This document shows positions 1-7,741 of a stretch of 64,000 nucleotides of DNA, piece after piece. The position numbers and the translations under genes are program-made. Positions within the stretch are counted from its first letter, which is position 1. Each line of letters opens with the position of its first letter. The notes under the pieces were generated by a model. The model had not been told where the DNA came from. It ran no database searches and saw only the letters and a list, made by a program, of their open reading frames with translations. Origin of the DNA: Streptomyces aureocirculatus (GTDB taxonomy: Bacteria; Actinomycetota; Actinomycetes; Streptomycetales; Streptomycetaceae); the NCBI RefSeq assembly GCF_000720475.1, contig NZ_JOAP01000015.1, positions 164,145-228,144 on the forward strand. The letters are read 5' to 3'.

Positions 1-1
1 C

Positions 2-223
2 CTCGACCGTCCGCTGGCCGAGGTCGGGCCCCACCTCCAAGTGGCGGCCGTGGCGGCCTACTTCGCGGAGGGGCTTCGCGGTACGGGACTGCTTCCCGGG
101 GCCCCGTCTCCGGCCGAACTGGAGGACTGGGCCGAGGCCCTGGCCTTCGTCACCCGGGACAAGTCCGTGGCCGCCCTGGCAGACGGCATCCGCCGCGCGA
201 ACGAGATGGGGGGCGCCCCGTAA
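2..223 (+). CDS. 3' end of a probable VWA (YfbK-like) protein, partial
   Basis: The frame is open from base 2 to a TAA at 221-223, giving about 73 residues of a gene that begins before the window. The visible part reads as a helical, Ala-rich C-terminus (HLQVAAVAAYFAEGLRG, then LAFVTRDKSVAALADGIRRA). This resembles the DUF3520 tail of YfbK/Ca-activated-chloride-channel-type von Willebrand factor A proteins, where an AAAVAAFxxLLRGS-like segment precedes the end. No VWA motif lies inside the window, so the family call is only a likeness. The last 27 codons and stop are repeated downstream at 351-433 as a non-coding duplicate. Confidence 0.45.
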   Translation, partial: LDRPLAEVGPHLQVAAVAAYFAEGLRGTGLLPGAPSPAELEDWAEALAFVTRDKSVAALADGIRRANEMGGAP

Positions 224-234
224 GGGCCCCGTAA

Positions 235-350
235 GGGGCGCGGGGAACTGCGCGCTCAGCCCAGAAGCAATCGGCAGCCGCCTCTGCCGAGGCACCGAGC
301 AGACGCGGCTGCGGCTTTGCCGTGGCTGGTCGCGCAGTTCCCCGCGCCCC
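235..350. terminator. long inverted repeat, first copy
   Basis: A perfect 20-bp inverted repeat (arms at 235-254 and 331-350, GGGGCGCGGGGAACTGCGCG) flanks a second GC-rich stem of GCAGCCGC type. This resembles the intergenic repeat commonly scattered between Streptomyces genes. It lies 12 bp after the stop of the upstream gene, so it may act as a terminator, although it has no T-tract. Confidence 0.6.
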
Positions 351-444
351 TGGCCTTCGTCTCCCGGGACAAGTCTGTGGCCGCCCTGGCAGACGGCATC
401 CGCCGCGCGAACGAGATGGGGGGCGCCCCGTAAGGGCCCCGTCA

Positions 445-560
445 GGGGCGCGGGGAACTGCGCGCTCAGCTCGGAAACAAGCCGCAGCCGCGTCTGCCGA
501 GACACCGAGCAGACGCGGCTGCGGCTTTGCCGTGGCTGCGCGCGCAGTTCCCCGCGCCCC
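445..560. terminator. long inverted repeat, second copy
   Basis: Second copy of the 20-bp-arm inverted repeat (arms 445-464 and 541-560). It separates the duplicated gene tail from the convergent glycosyltransferase gene ending at 578 and could terminate transcription from both sides. Confidence 0.6.
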
Positions 561-577
561 TTACGGGGCCCCGGCCC

Positions 578-2410
578 CTACGGAGCGCCACACAGTTGGC
601 GCTCCGCCCGCACCGGGTCATTGGGGAACCGGAAGGACGTCCGCTCCGGCGCCCCGGCGACATTGCGGAGGAACCGCCCGGGTGTGAGCGGCGCCCGCGT
701 CGCAGCGCGAAGTTCGGCGAGCGCCCCGCACCGCAGGGCGCGCCGCGCGGCGGCGACCCGCTCAGGACGGAACCCGGCCGGCAAGGCCCCCGCCCCGCGG
801 TCGGCGAAGATCCACTCGTCGGGCAGCCACTTGTCGTGGCCGACGCGGCGTTCGGGGATGCGCTCCGAGTGGGCGGCCAGCGGATAGGCGAGGCCGATCG
901 GGTCGAGGGCGGCGCCGTCGAGGGGGACGACGGTGCCGTTGAGGCCGAGGGTGGCGTAATAGGCGGTCACCGAGGGCGAGTCGCCGCCCACCCGGTTACG
1001 GGCGAGGAACAGCGCGGGCGCCCCCTCGCGCCCGGCAGCCCGCACCTCGCGCGCGTACGCCGCGTTCTCCCGGTAGCCGCCGAAGGCGTGGTGCACGGGG
1101 TGCGCGGCGGCGTTCTGCCGGACGTACACACCGCGTTCGTCGGCGATGCCGCCGGGCCCGATGAGCCCCTCGTACCCGATCCGCAGCCCAGCCGCGCACA
1201 CCACGGCCCACACGCCGACCCCGAGGGCGGCCGTCGCCCACGCGCGCGTGGCGGGCACGAGGAACACCGGGAGCAGCAGCAGGAAGAGCCCCGGCAGGAA
1301 CATCCGCCCGTGCATGAAGTCCCCGCCGACCTTGATGACGTACACCCAGCAGAGCACTCCGGCGACGACGGGCGCGAGCACCGGGGCGAGCGGTACGGAG
1401 AGCCGACCGCGGCAGGACGGCAGCAGGGCCGCGGCGATGAACAGGACGGGCAGCCACAGCAGATAGGGCCCGGCGAAGTCGTCCAGGTAGTCGAAGCCAC
1501 GCGCCCACAGGCTCTGCGAGGCCTCCTTGGTGACGCCGGGCAGCGGCACCAGATGCCCGTAGTAGCCCATGCGGAAGATCTCGTACGCGACGGGCAGCGC
1601 CCCCGCCACACCCGCACCTGCCAGCGCGGCGCGCCGCGAGGGGCGCGCGCTCAGCCACTGCGCGCCCAGGAACACGGCGGAGACCAGGGCCAGATCGGGG
1701 CGGACGAGCGGGCCGAGGCCGAGGACGAAGGCGGTACCGAGGGAGCGGGGCCGGGCGACGAGCAGCAGCCAGGCACCGCCGATCCAGCAGGTGGCGAGCC
1801 CTGTCTCCAGGCCGGAGGTGGCGAAGTCCCAGACGGGCGGCAGGGCGAGGGGGACCAGGGCGCCGAGGGGCAGCAGGACACGGCGGCCGCTCCTCACTGT
1901 GCCCCCCTCCGGCTCGCGGCGGCCACGGGGCGGGGCGCCGCCGGGAACGGCGCCGCCGGGAACGGCGCCGCCGGGAACAGCCCCGCCGGGAACAGCCCCG
2001 CCGTCGTGCAGGCGAACCGCCCCCCACGCGGCGAGCGCGAACCCGGCCGCGGTGAGCAACAGCCCGCCGTACACGGCCGCGGTCGCGATGTCGGCGCCCG
2101 GCAGCCCGGCGAGCACGAGCAGCCACTGCCACAGCGTGCCGGTGGACGACTCGGCGCGCTCGCCCGCGTTGAACACGGGCCCGTTGCCCGCGAGGATCTG
2201 CCGGACCGTGCGGACGTAGATGTGCCCGTCGTCGGACATCCAGCGCCGCCGGTACCCGGCGACGAGGATCAGCACCGCGGGCGCGAGGCAGAGCGCCCAC
2301 CGCAAGGGCGTCCGGACGGCGGCGAACCGGCCGCCCGCACGCACGGCATCCGCCCCCGCGGAAGCGCCGCCGGGGCGGGCAGATCGGACAGGGGTGCGCG
2401 TAAATGTCAT
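578..2410 (-). CDS. GT-C type integral membrane glycosyltransferase, AftB-like
   Basis: A 610-aa polytopic membrane protein. After a basic N-terminus and a first membrane helix comes WMSDDGHIYVRTVRQILAG, then GPVFNAGERAESSTGTLW. This is the DD(A/G)-x-I-x-x-R...GxGxVFNxGExxExxT pattern of polyprenyl-phosphate-sugar-dependent GT-C enzymes such as mycobacterial AftB. The acidic residues in that first extracytoplasmic loop are the expected catalytic site. About ten hydrophobic segments follow, then a soluble C-terminal domain of roughly 150 residues facing out. It probably adds a sugar to a cell-wall or surface polymer; donor and acceptor cannot be told. The ATG at 2410 gives the full N-terminal region. 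An in-frame 15-bp repeat encodes an Ala-Val-Pro-Gly-Gly run near residue 145. Confidence 0.72.
   Translation of the reverse strand: MTFTRTPVRSARPGGASAGADAVRAGGRFAAVRTPLRWALCLAPAVLILVAGYRRRWMSDDGHIYVRTVRQILAGNGPVFNAGERAESSTGTLWQWLLVLAGLPGADIATAAVYGGLLLTAAGFALAAWGAVRLHDGGAVPGGAVPGGAVPGGAVPGGAPPRGRREPEGGTVRSGRRVLLPLGALVPLALPPVWDFATSGLETGLATCWIGGAWLLLVARPRSLGTAFVLGLGPLVRPDLALVSAVFLGAQWLSARPSRRAALAGAGVAGALPVAYEIFRMGYYGHLVPLPGVTKEASQSLWARGFDYLDDFAGPYLLWLPVLFIAAALLPSCRGRLSVPLAPVLAPVVAGVLCWVYVIKVGGDFMHGRMFLPGLFLLLLPVFLVPATRAWATAALGVGVWAVVCAAGLRIGYEGLIGPGGIADERGVYVRQNAAAHPVHHAFGGYRENAAYAREVRAAGREGAPALFLARNRVGGDSPSVTAYYATLGLNGTVVPLDGAALDPIGLAYPLAAHSERIPERRVGHDKWLPDEWIFADRGAGALPAGFRPERVAAARRALRCGALAELRAATRAPLTPGRFLRNVAGAPERTSFRFPNDPVRAERQLCGAP
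1937..1996. repeat. four 15-bp tandem repeats inside the GT-C gene
   Basis: Four units of GCCGCCGGGAACGGC type (1937, 1952, 1967, 1982). On the coding strand each adds five residues (GGAVP), in a loop between predicted membrane helices. The length is a multiple of three, so copy change would only lengthen or shorten the loop. Confidence 0.85.
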
Positions 2411-2631
2411 GCACCGTACTTCGGCGCAGGTCAGCGACGGCTTGAACGAGGACCCGGGCGGCCGTCGTGAGCGGTGCGCGGGAGCGCGGTGCGCGGCAGC
2501 CGGGATGCCCGGCGTGCGGCCCGGAGTACTTCTGCCCGAACCATTGAATTTCCCTTACGCGTCGGTAAGTTGACTTCAGAGTAAGGAGTTGTTCGCCGTA
2601 CCCGTGTCACGTGGACGAACCGGGAGCCGTC

Positions 2632-4551
2632 ATGGGCGTACGCAAGGACCTCAAGCAGGCGCGCCGCCGCACCGACCTGGCGGACCGTGCCAAGGTCGAG
2701 ACCGTCAGGGACGAGCACGGCGTCGTACGGGAGGCCCGCACCCCCGCCCTCGCCGCTCCGGCCGTCCGCGGCAGCACCGCGGACATCCCGTACACCAACG
2801 CGGCCGAGGCCCCCGACGCCGTCGTGCTGCGGCGCAAGGAGGCGGGCCGGTGGCGACCCGTCACGGCAGCCGTCTTCGCCCGCGAGGTCACCGCGACCGC
2901 CAAGGGCCTCATCGCGGCGGGCCTCGAACCGGGCGGCCGGGTCGCCCTGATGTCCCGTACGCGCTACGAGTGGGCGGTCCTCGACTTCGCGATATGGGCG
3001 GCGGGCGGCCAGAGCGTACCCGTCTACGCGACGTCGTCCGCCGAGCAGATCGAGTGGATCGTGCGGGACTCCGGTGCCCGGCTCCTGATCGCCGAGAGCG
3101 CGGAGCACGCGGACACGGCGCGGCGCGCGGTCGCCGGGCTCGATGTGCCCCCCGCCGTGTCGGTCATCGACGACGGCGCGGTCCTGGAACTCGCCGAGCG
3201 CGGCCACGGGGTGAGCGACCAGGAGGTCACCGAGCGCCGCTCGGCCCTCGGTCCCGACTCCGTGGCCACCCTCTGCTACACCTCCGGCACCACGGGCAGG
3301 CCCAAGGGCTGTGTCCTCACGCACGGCAATCTGCACGCCGAGGCGGCCAACACCGTCGACCTCATGCACCCGGTCTTCAAGGCGATCACCGGGCAGACCG
3401 CGTCGACCCTGCTCTTCCTGCCGCTCGCCCACATCCTCGGCCGCAGCATCCAGATCGCCTGCATGCTGGCGCGCATAGAGTTCGGCCACTGCCCGAGCAT
3501 CAAACCGGACGAGCTCCGCCCCGAACTGCGCTCCTTCAGACCGACGTTCCTCGTGGGCGTGCCGTATCTGTTCGAGCGCATCCACGACACCGGTCGCGCG
3601 ACCGCCGAGAAGATCGGCCGCGGCGCCTCCTTCGACCGCGCCGACCGGATCGGCGTGGGCTTCGCGGAGGCGTATCTGAACAAGTTCCTGGGGCGGGGCC
3701 CCGGCCCGTCCCTCGGCGCCTACGCGGCCTGGGCGCTCTACGAAGTCCTCGTCTACCGCCGCATCCGCAAGGAGGTCGGCGGCCGCCTCCGCTACGCGAT
3801 CAGCGGCGGCTCCCCGCTCGACAAGCGCCTCAACCTGTTCTTCTACGGCGCCGGGATCGTCGTCTACGAAGGGTACGGACTGACGGAGACCACCGCGGCC
3901 GCCACCATCGTGCCGCCGCTGGGGCCGCGCCCCGGCACGGTCGGCGTGCCCGTGCCGGGTACGGCGGTACGCATCGCGGACGACGGCGAGGTGCTCATCA
4001 AGGGCGGCATCGTCTTCACCTCGTACTGGAACAACAAGGAGGCCACCGACGCCGTACTGAGCGGTGACTGGTTCGCCACCGGAGATCTCGGGTCCCTGGA
4101 CGAGGACGGCTACCTCACCATCACAGGGCGCAAGAAGGACATCCTGGTCACCTCGGGCGGCAAGAACGTCTCACCGGCCGTCCTGGAGGACAGGCTGCGC
4201 GGCCGGCCGCTCGTCGGCCAGTGCCTCGTCGTCGGCGACAACCGGCCCTACGTCGCGGCGGTCGTCACCCTCGAACCGGAGGCCGCCGCCCACTGGCTGG
4301 CCGTCCGTAAGCGCCCCAAGGACACCCCGCTGTCCGCACTGTGCCGTGACCCGGAACTGCTCGCCGATGTCCAGAAGGCCGTGGACTACACGAACCAGGC
4401 GGTGTCGCGGGCCGAGTCCATCCGCCGGTTCGTGGTGGTCGAGGGCGAGTTCACGGAGGAGAACGGGCTGCTCACCCCGTCCATGAAGGTCAAGCGCCGG
4501 GCGGTGACGGAGGCGTTCGCGGGCGAGATCGAGGAGCTCTACCGGGGCTGA
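2632..4551 (+). CDS. fadD: long-chain fatty-acid-CoA ligase (FadD15-like)
   Basis: An AMP-forming acyl-CoA synthetase of 639 aa. It carries the phosphate-binding motif YTSGTTGRPKG, the family A5 motif YEGYGLTE, the A7 region WFATGDLG, and the ITGRKKDILVTSGGKNVSP hinge/A8 stretch. The C-terminal subdomain lysine region (TPSMKVKRRAV) is present. Length and the LFLPLAHILGR segment fit the FadD15/long-chain group. It activates fatty acids with ATP to acyl-adenylate and then acyl-CoA in the cytoplasm. I chose ATG 2632 because GGGAG lies just upstream at good spacing; an in-frame GTG at 2611 is possible behind AAGGAG. The gene stands alone and converges on the gene ending at 4630. Confidence 0.9.
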   Translation: MGVRKDLKQARRRTDLADRAKVETVRDEHGVVREARTPALAAPAVRGSTADIPYTNAAEAPDAVVLRRKEAGRWRPVTAAVFAREVTATAKGLIAAGLEPGGRVALMSRTRYEWAVLDFAIWAAGGQSVPVYATSSAEQIEWIVRDSGARLLIAESAEHADTARRAVAGLDVPPAVSVIDDGAVLELAERGHGVSDQEVTERRSALGPDSVATLCYTSGTTGRPKGCVLTHGNLHAEAANTVDLMHPVFKAITGQTASTLLFLPLAHILGRSIQIACMLARIEFGHCPSIKPDELRPELRSFRPTFLVGVPYLFERIHDTGRATAEKIGRGASFDRADRIGVGFAEAYLNKFLGRGPGPSLGAYAAWALYEVLVYRRIRKEVGGRLRYAISGGSPLDKRLNLFFYGAGIVVYEGYGLTETTAAATIVPPLGPRPGTVGVPVPGTAVRIADDGEVLIKGGIVFTSYWNNKEATDAVLSGDWFATGDLGSLDEDGYLTITGRKKDILVTSGGKNVSPAVLEDRLRGRPLVGQCLVVGDNRPYVAAVVTLEPEAAAHWLAVRKRPKDTPLSALCRDPELLADVQKAVDYTNQAVSRAESIRRFVVVEGEFTEENGLLTPSMKVKRRAVTEAFAGEIEELYRG

Positions 4552-4560
4552 GGGGGGGCC

Positions 4561-4624
4561 GACCGGCTTTCCGGTCGGGGCGGGCGCGGGCGGCGGCCTT
4601 GTGCCGGCCGCGCCCGCCTGCCCC
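4561..4624. terminator. paired hairpins between convergent genes
   Basis: A small perfect hairpin (GACCGG-CTTT-CCGGTC, 4561-4576) is followed by a larger GC-rich inverted repeat (about 4577-4624). They fill the gap between the acyl-CoA ligase and the convergent small gene and probably terminate both. Confidence 0.6.
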
Positions 4625-4629
4625 GTCGA

Positions 4630-4950
4630 TCAGCCGGCGGCGGGGACTCCCAGCATGGCGGAAGCCCGCTGGAGCGGGCTCATGCGGGGCGCGGGCGCGG
4701 GCACGGGCGCGGCCGTAGGGAGCGCACGGCAGGTGAAGCCGAGCTGAGCCATGGCCCGAAGAACCTCACCCGCGCTGAAATCGCGGCGGTCCTGGCGGGT
4801 GACGACCTGGCCGACCTGTTTCACGGGGTAGTGGCGCCGCCCGATGATCACCGAATCTCCGGTGACCGGCTCAGGCTTGACGCCTTTCATCGTTTCCAGG
4901 ACGTCGCTCTTGGTCAGGTCGAACGGGAAGCGAGCGATGACACAGCGCAT
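4630..4950 (-). CDS. small conserved protein of the cold-shock helicase group
   Basis: A 106-aa basic protein (N-terminus MRCVIARFPFDLTKSDVLE; later GDSVIIGRRHYPVKQVGQV and RRDFSAGEVLRAM). I know no function. A cysteine occurs at residue 3 and another near residue 74, and the C-terminus is a Pro/Ala-rich tail ending in a short helix. It is the last gene of a minus-strand run: DEAD-box helicase, CBS protein, then this gene after a 62-bp gap. The run suggests co-expression and a role linked to RNA handling or cold response; that is inference from position only. Confidence 0.75.
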   Translation of the reverse strand: MRCVIARFPFDLTKSDVLETMKGVKPEPVTGDSVIIGRRHYPVKQVGQVVTRQDRRDFSAGEVLRAMAQLGFTCRALPTAAPVPAPAPRMSPLQRASAMLGVPAAG

Positions 4951-5012
4951 GAGACCTCACAGGAAGAAGGGGGACCGGGGGGAGCTGATTCAGTGGGCGA
5001 GGGAGGGCTGAT

Positions 5013-5306
5013 TCAGTGGGCGAGGGCGAGGCCGCCGTCGCGGACGTCGCGCAGGCGCGTCCGATCCGTGTACGCGGAGCAGTCACGGACGGCCATGAGC
5101 CCGGCCCGGGTGACCAGATCGGTGCGCCTGCCGTCCTCGTCGCAGACGAGCAGGTGCTCGACACGGGCGCCGACCATCACGGACAGGGCGACCTCGACGG
5201 TCATGTCGTCCCAGACCCGAGGTCCGGCTTCCTCGACGGCGTCGGCCGATGACCCGCGCACGGGCTCGTCGCTCATCGAGTGGGACTGCATCTGAACCAG
5301 CGTCAA
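5013..5306 (-). CDS. CBS-domain protein, short
   Basis: A 97-aa protein with one recognisable CBS unit: MTVEVALSVMVGARVEHLLV, then CDEDGRRTDLVTRAGLMAVRD. Half-CBS proteins normally dimerise to make an adenine-nucleotide-binding Bateman module. The preferred start is TTG at 5306, because AGGAGG (5313-5318 on the other strand) sits 6 nt upstream; ATG at 5291 would leave a 21-nt spacer. It lies 46 bp after the helicase and before the small conserved gene, all in one direction, so it is likely in the same operon. A sensing role for cell energy state in this RNA-helicase operon is inference. Confidence 0.75.
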   Translation of the reverse strand: MTLVQMQSHSMSDEPVRGSSADAVEEAGPRVWDDMTVEVALSVMVGARVEHLLVCDEDGRRTDLVTRAGLMAVRDCSAYTDRTRLRDVRDGGLALAH

Positions 5307-5352
5307 AAGGTGCCTCCTGCAGCGGTGGGTCAGCTTTCTGATCACGAAGGTG

Positions 5353-6831
5353 CTAGGCCGCCGCGTCGACAACGAACCGCTGCGGTGCGGAGGCACGCCG
5401 CGCCGCCGAAGCGGGGCGACGACGGCCGCGTGCCGCGCTGCCGCGCTTGGGGCGTTCGACCACCGGCGCGGTGATGACGACCGGAATTCCCGAGGGGGCC
5501 TGGGCGCCGGTGATGCGGTGCAGCTCCTGCTCACCGGACCGGACCTGGGTGATCTGCGGGCTGATGCCCGCGTCCGACATGAGGCGGACCATGCCGCGGC
5601 GCTGGTTGGGGGTGACCAGCGTGACGACGCTCCCGGACTCACCGGCGCGGGCGGTGCGACCACCGCGGTGGAGGTAGTCCTTGTGGTCGGTCGGCGGGTC
5701 GACGTTGACGACGAGGTCGAGGTTGTCGACGTGGATGCCGCGGGCGGCGACGTTCGTGGCGACGAGCACGGTGACGTGCCCGGACTTGAACTGCGTCAGG
5801 GTGCGGGTGCGCTGGGGCTGCGACTTCCCGCCGTGCAGCGCCGCGGCGCGCACGCCGCTGTTGAGCAGGTCCTGGGTCAGCCGGTCGACGGCGTGCTTGG
5901 TGTCCAGGAACATGATCACGCGGCCCTCGCGGGCGGCGATCTCGGTGGTGGCCGTGTGCTTGTCGGCGCCGTGGACGTGCAGGACGTGGTGCTCCATCGT
6001 CGTGACCGCGCCGGCCGAGGGGTCGACCGAGTGGACGACGGGGTCGGTCAGGTAGCGGCGCACCAGGAGGTCGACATTGCGGTCCAGGGTGGCGGAGAAC
6101 AGCATGCGCTGCCCCTCGGGGCGTACCTGGTCCAGAAGCGCGGTGACCTGGGGCATGAAGCCCATGTCCGCCATCTGGTCGGCCTCGTCAAGGACGGTGA
6201 TGCTCACCTGGTTCAGGCGGCAGTCACCCCGGTCGATGAGGTCCTTGAGGCGTCCCGGGGTCGCGACGACGATCTCGGCGCCACTACGCAGCGCGTTGAC
6301 CTGCCTGCCGATCGACATCCCGCCCACGACCGTGGTCAGGCGCAGCCTCACGGAACGGGCGTACGGGGTGAGCGCGTCCGTGACCTGCTGCGCCAGTTCG
6401 CGGGTGGGGACGAGGATCAGCCCCAGCGGCTGGCGGGGCTCGGCGCGCTGCCCAGCGGTCCGGGCGAGCAGGGCAAGGCCGAAGGCGAGCGTCTTGCCGG
6501 AGCCGGTGCGCCCGCGGCCGAGGACGTCACGGCCCGCGAGGGTGTTCGGCAGCGTCGCTCCCTGGATCGGGAAGGGAACGGCCACGCCCTGCCTGCCGAG
6601 CTCGGCAAGGAGCGGTGCCGGCATGTCGAGGTCGGCGAAGTCCTCCACGGAGGGAACAGCCGGGGTGATGGTCTTGGGGAGGGCGAACTCACCCTGCGGA
6701 GCGGCGGGCCGACGGCCGTGACCACTGGAACGGCGCGGGGCCGGCGCCCCGAAGCGGCCACCGCTCTTTCCGGCACCGGTGCTGCCACTACGGGCGCGGG
6801 CAAATCGGTCGTTCGTACGTGTGCGGTTCAT
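5353..6831 (-). CDS. DEAD-box ATP-dependent RNA helicase
   Basis: A 492-aa RhlE/CsdA-type helicase. Motifs in order: Q motif (PFPIQGATLP), Walker A TGSGKT (near residue 110), PTRELAQQ, TPGRLKD, DEAD (near 213), SAT (near 241), ATNVAARGIHV, and HRGGRTARAG (near 388). The basic N-terminal (Arg/Gly/Ser) and C-terminal (RGRRRPASAARR) tails probably bind RNA. It unwinds RNA duplexes using ATP. Start ATG 6831 has GAGGAAGG upstream; nine further in-frame codons to 6858 lack a better site. The gene directly follows a cold-shock protein gene on the same strand but is separated from it by a terminator hairpin and a long leader, so it may be cold-induced on its own. Confidence 0.93.
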   Translation of the reverse strand: MNRTRTNDRFARARSGSTGAGKSGGRFGAPAPRRSSGHGRRPAAPQGEFALPKTITPAVPSVEDFADLDMPAPLLAELGRQGVAVPFPIQGATLPNTLAGRDVLGRGRTGSGKTLAFGLALLARTAGQRAEPRQPLGLILVPTRELAQQVTDALTPYARSVRLRLTTVVGGMSIGRQVNALRSGAEIVVATPGRLKDLIDRGDCRLNQVSITVLDEADQMADMGFMPQVTALLDQVRPEGQRMLFSATLDRNVDLLVRRYLTDPVVHSVDPSAGAVTTMEHHVLHVHGADKHTATTEIAAREGRVIMFLDTKHAVDRLTQDLLNSGVRAAALHGGKSQPQRTRTLTQFKSGHVTVLVATNVAARGIHVDNLDLVVNVDPPTDHKDYLHRGGRTARAGESGSVVTLVTPNQRRGMVRLMSDAGISPQITQVRSGEQELHRITGAQAPSGIPVVITAPVVERPKRGSAARGRRRPASAARRASAPQRFVVDAAA

Positions 6832-7166
6832 GCGGGAACCTTCCTCGATGCGGCGCATATCAAGGAATTCCGCAGCGATGAGCGACGCAGAGAATTACAA
6901 GAATGGACCGGTGCTGAAAAGCGAAAGCGAATCTGGCCGACGGATGATCCATGCGGACACAGGCGCTGAAAAAATGAGGGACGCGAAGCGGGAATAAATC
7001 CGGAGCGTCGACTGCGGTGGAGATCGTGCGGGGCACACATGTGGGGTGCACATGCGGGGGTGCGCTGCGAAAGTGCGTCTGGATCCCCGTACGAGCGTCC
7101 GCGTGAGGTGTGGCGGCGGATGTTCTCCGCGTCGCCCGCAGGTGGAATCACTGCGGGGAAATGCCT
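6832..7166 (-). other. long leader region of the helicase gene
   Basis: About 335 bp with no gene and a locally lower GC content than its surroundings. It includes a small hairpin near 7135-7158 (CCCGCAG/CTGCGGG). I see no clear promoter hexamers. A long, structured, AT-richer leader is typical of cold-induced RNA helicase and csp transcripts in other bacteria, so this may be a temperature-responsive 5' UTR. Confidence 0.4.
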
Positions 7167-7208
7167 AGAGCTGGGGCCCGCACCCCTAAGGATGCGGGCC
7201 CCAGCTCT
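7167..7208 (-). terminator. strong hairpin after the cold-shock gene
   Basis: A perfect 16-bp stem (AGAGCTGGGGCCCGCA and its complement) with a 10-nt loop, starting 15 bp beyond the cold-shock stop codon. There is no long T-run, as is common for Streptomyces terminators. Confidence 0.8.
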
Positions 7209-7223
7209 AAGTGCGCGTAAGCG

Positions 7224-7427
7224 TCAGGCGGGAACGATGTTCTCGGCCGTCGGGCCCTTCTGGCCCTGCGCGATGTCGAACTTCACCTTCTGGCCTTCGA
7301 GCAGCTCGCGGAAGCCCTGGGCGGCGATGTTCGAGTAGTGGGCGAACACGTCAGCGCCGCCACCGTCCTGCTCGATGAAGCCGAAGCCCTTTTCCGCGTT
7401 GAACCACTTCACGGTACCAGTAGTCAT
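7224..7427 (-). CDS. cold-shock protein, CspA family
   Basis: A 67-aa single cold-shock domain. It starts [20 protein letters not shown], with RNP1 (KGFGFI), followed by RNP2 (VFAHYSNI). It binds single-stranded nucleic acid and acts as an RNA chaperone. The ATG at 7427 is chosen because AAAGGAG (7434-7440) sits at ideal spacing and because family members begin at this residue; the longer open frame to 7475 has no support. A strong terminator follows at 7167-7208. Confidence 0.96.
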   Translation of the reverse strand: MTTGTVKWFNAEKGFGFIEQDGGGADVFAHYSNIAAQGFRELLEGQKVKFDIAQGQKGPTAENIVPA

Positions 7428-7741
7428 GTCAATCTCCTTTGGGGCAAAACATCGGAATCCGCACTGTGCGGACACCGTGTCGCCGCGATGATTACCCCGC
7501 CCGGAAATGACCGGTCATACAAAAGCGCCCCTACCGCAGTATCCGGCCAGGAGCACTTGAAGTTTTCGGGAACCACAACTGCAACTGAGACGACAGTAGC
7601 ACGTCATGGCGGCCGGTGGGGGGAAACTGAACTCGCTCTGCTCATTGCGCTGAAAAACCTCTCCGCCCGGCTCGTTAAATTCTCACTTCGCGAACACAGA
7701 CATAGGTTCGCGGCGCGCGGTGATTGCTCCCGGGTGCCGTG
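7428..7741 (-). other. upstream region of the cold-shock gene
   Basis: No gene. It holds the csp ribosome binding site (7434-7440), a relatively AT-rich stretch, and near 7689-7712 a CGCGAAC/GTTCGCG hairpin about 30 bp after the stop of the STAND gene, which may end that transcript. The csp promoter must lie here, but I cannot place it with confidence. Confidence 0.4.

Larger units (their letters stand above)
141..560. repeat. 210-bp tandem duplication of a gene tail plus hairpin
   Basis: Bases 141-350 and 351-560 are two direct copies with a period of 210 bp. Each holds the last 27 codons of the upstream gene, its TAA, and a long inverted repeat. The coding part differs at only about two positions, while the hairpin loop has diverged more. 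The junction is exact: the right arm of the first hairpin (ending CCCGCGCCCC at 350) runs straight into a second copy of the gene tail. The second tail has no start or promoter and is probably dead. The rest of 224-577 holds no other gene. Confidence 0.9.

Noticed and set aside
527..2470. 647-aa plus-strand ORF opposite the GT-C gene
   Set aside because: It is an antisense shadow produced by high GC third positions; its translation is low-complexity Arg/Gly/Pro with no domain, whereas the minus strand gives a clear membrane enzyme.
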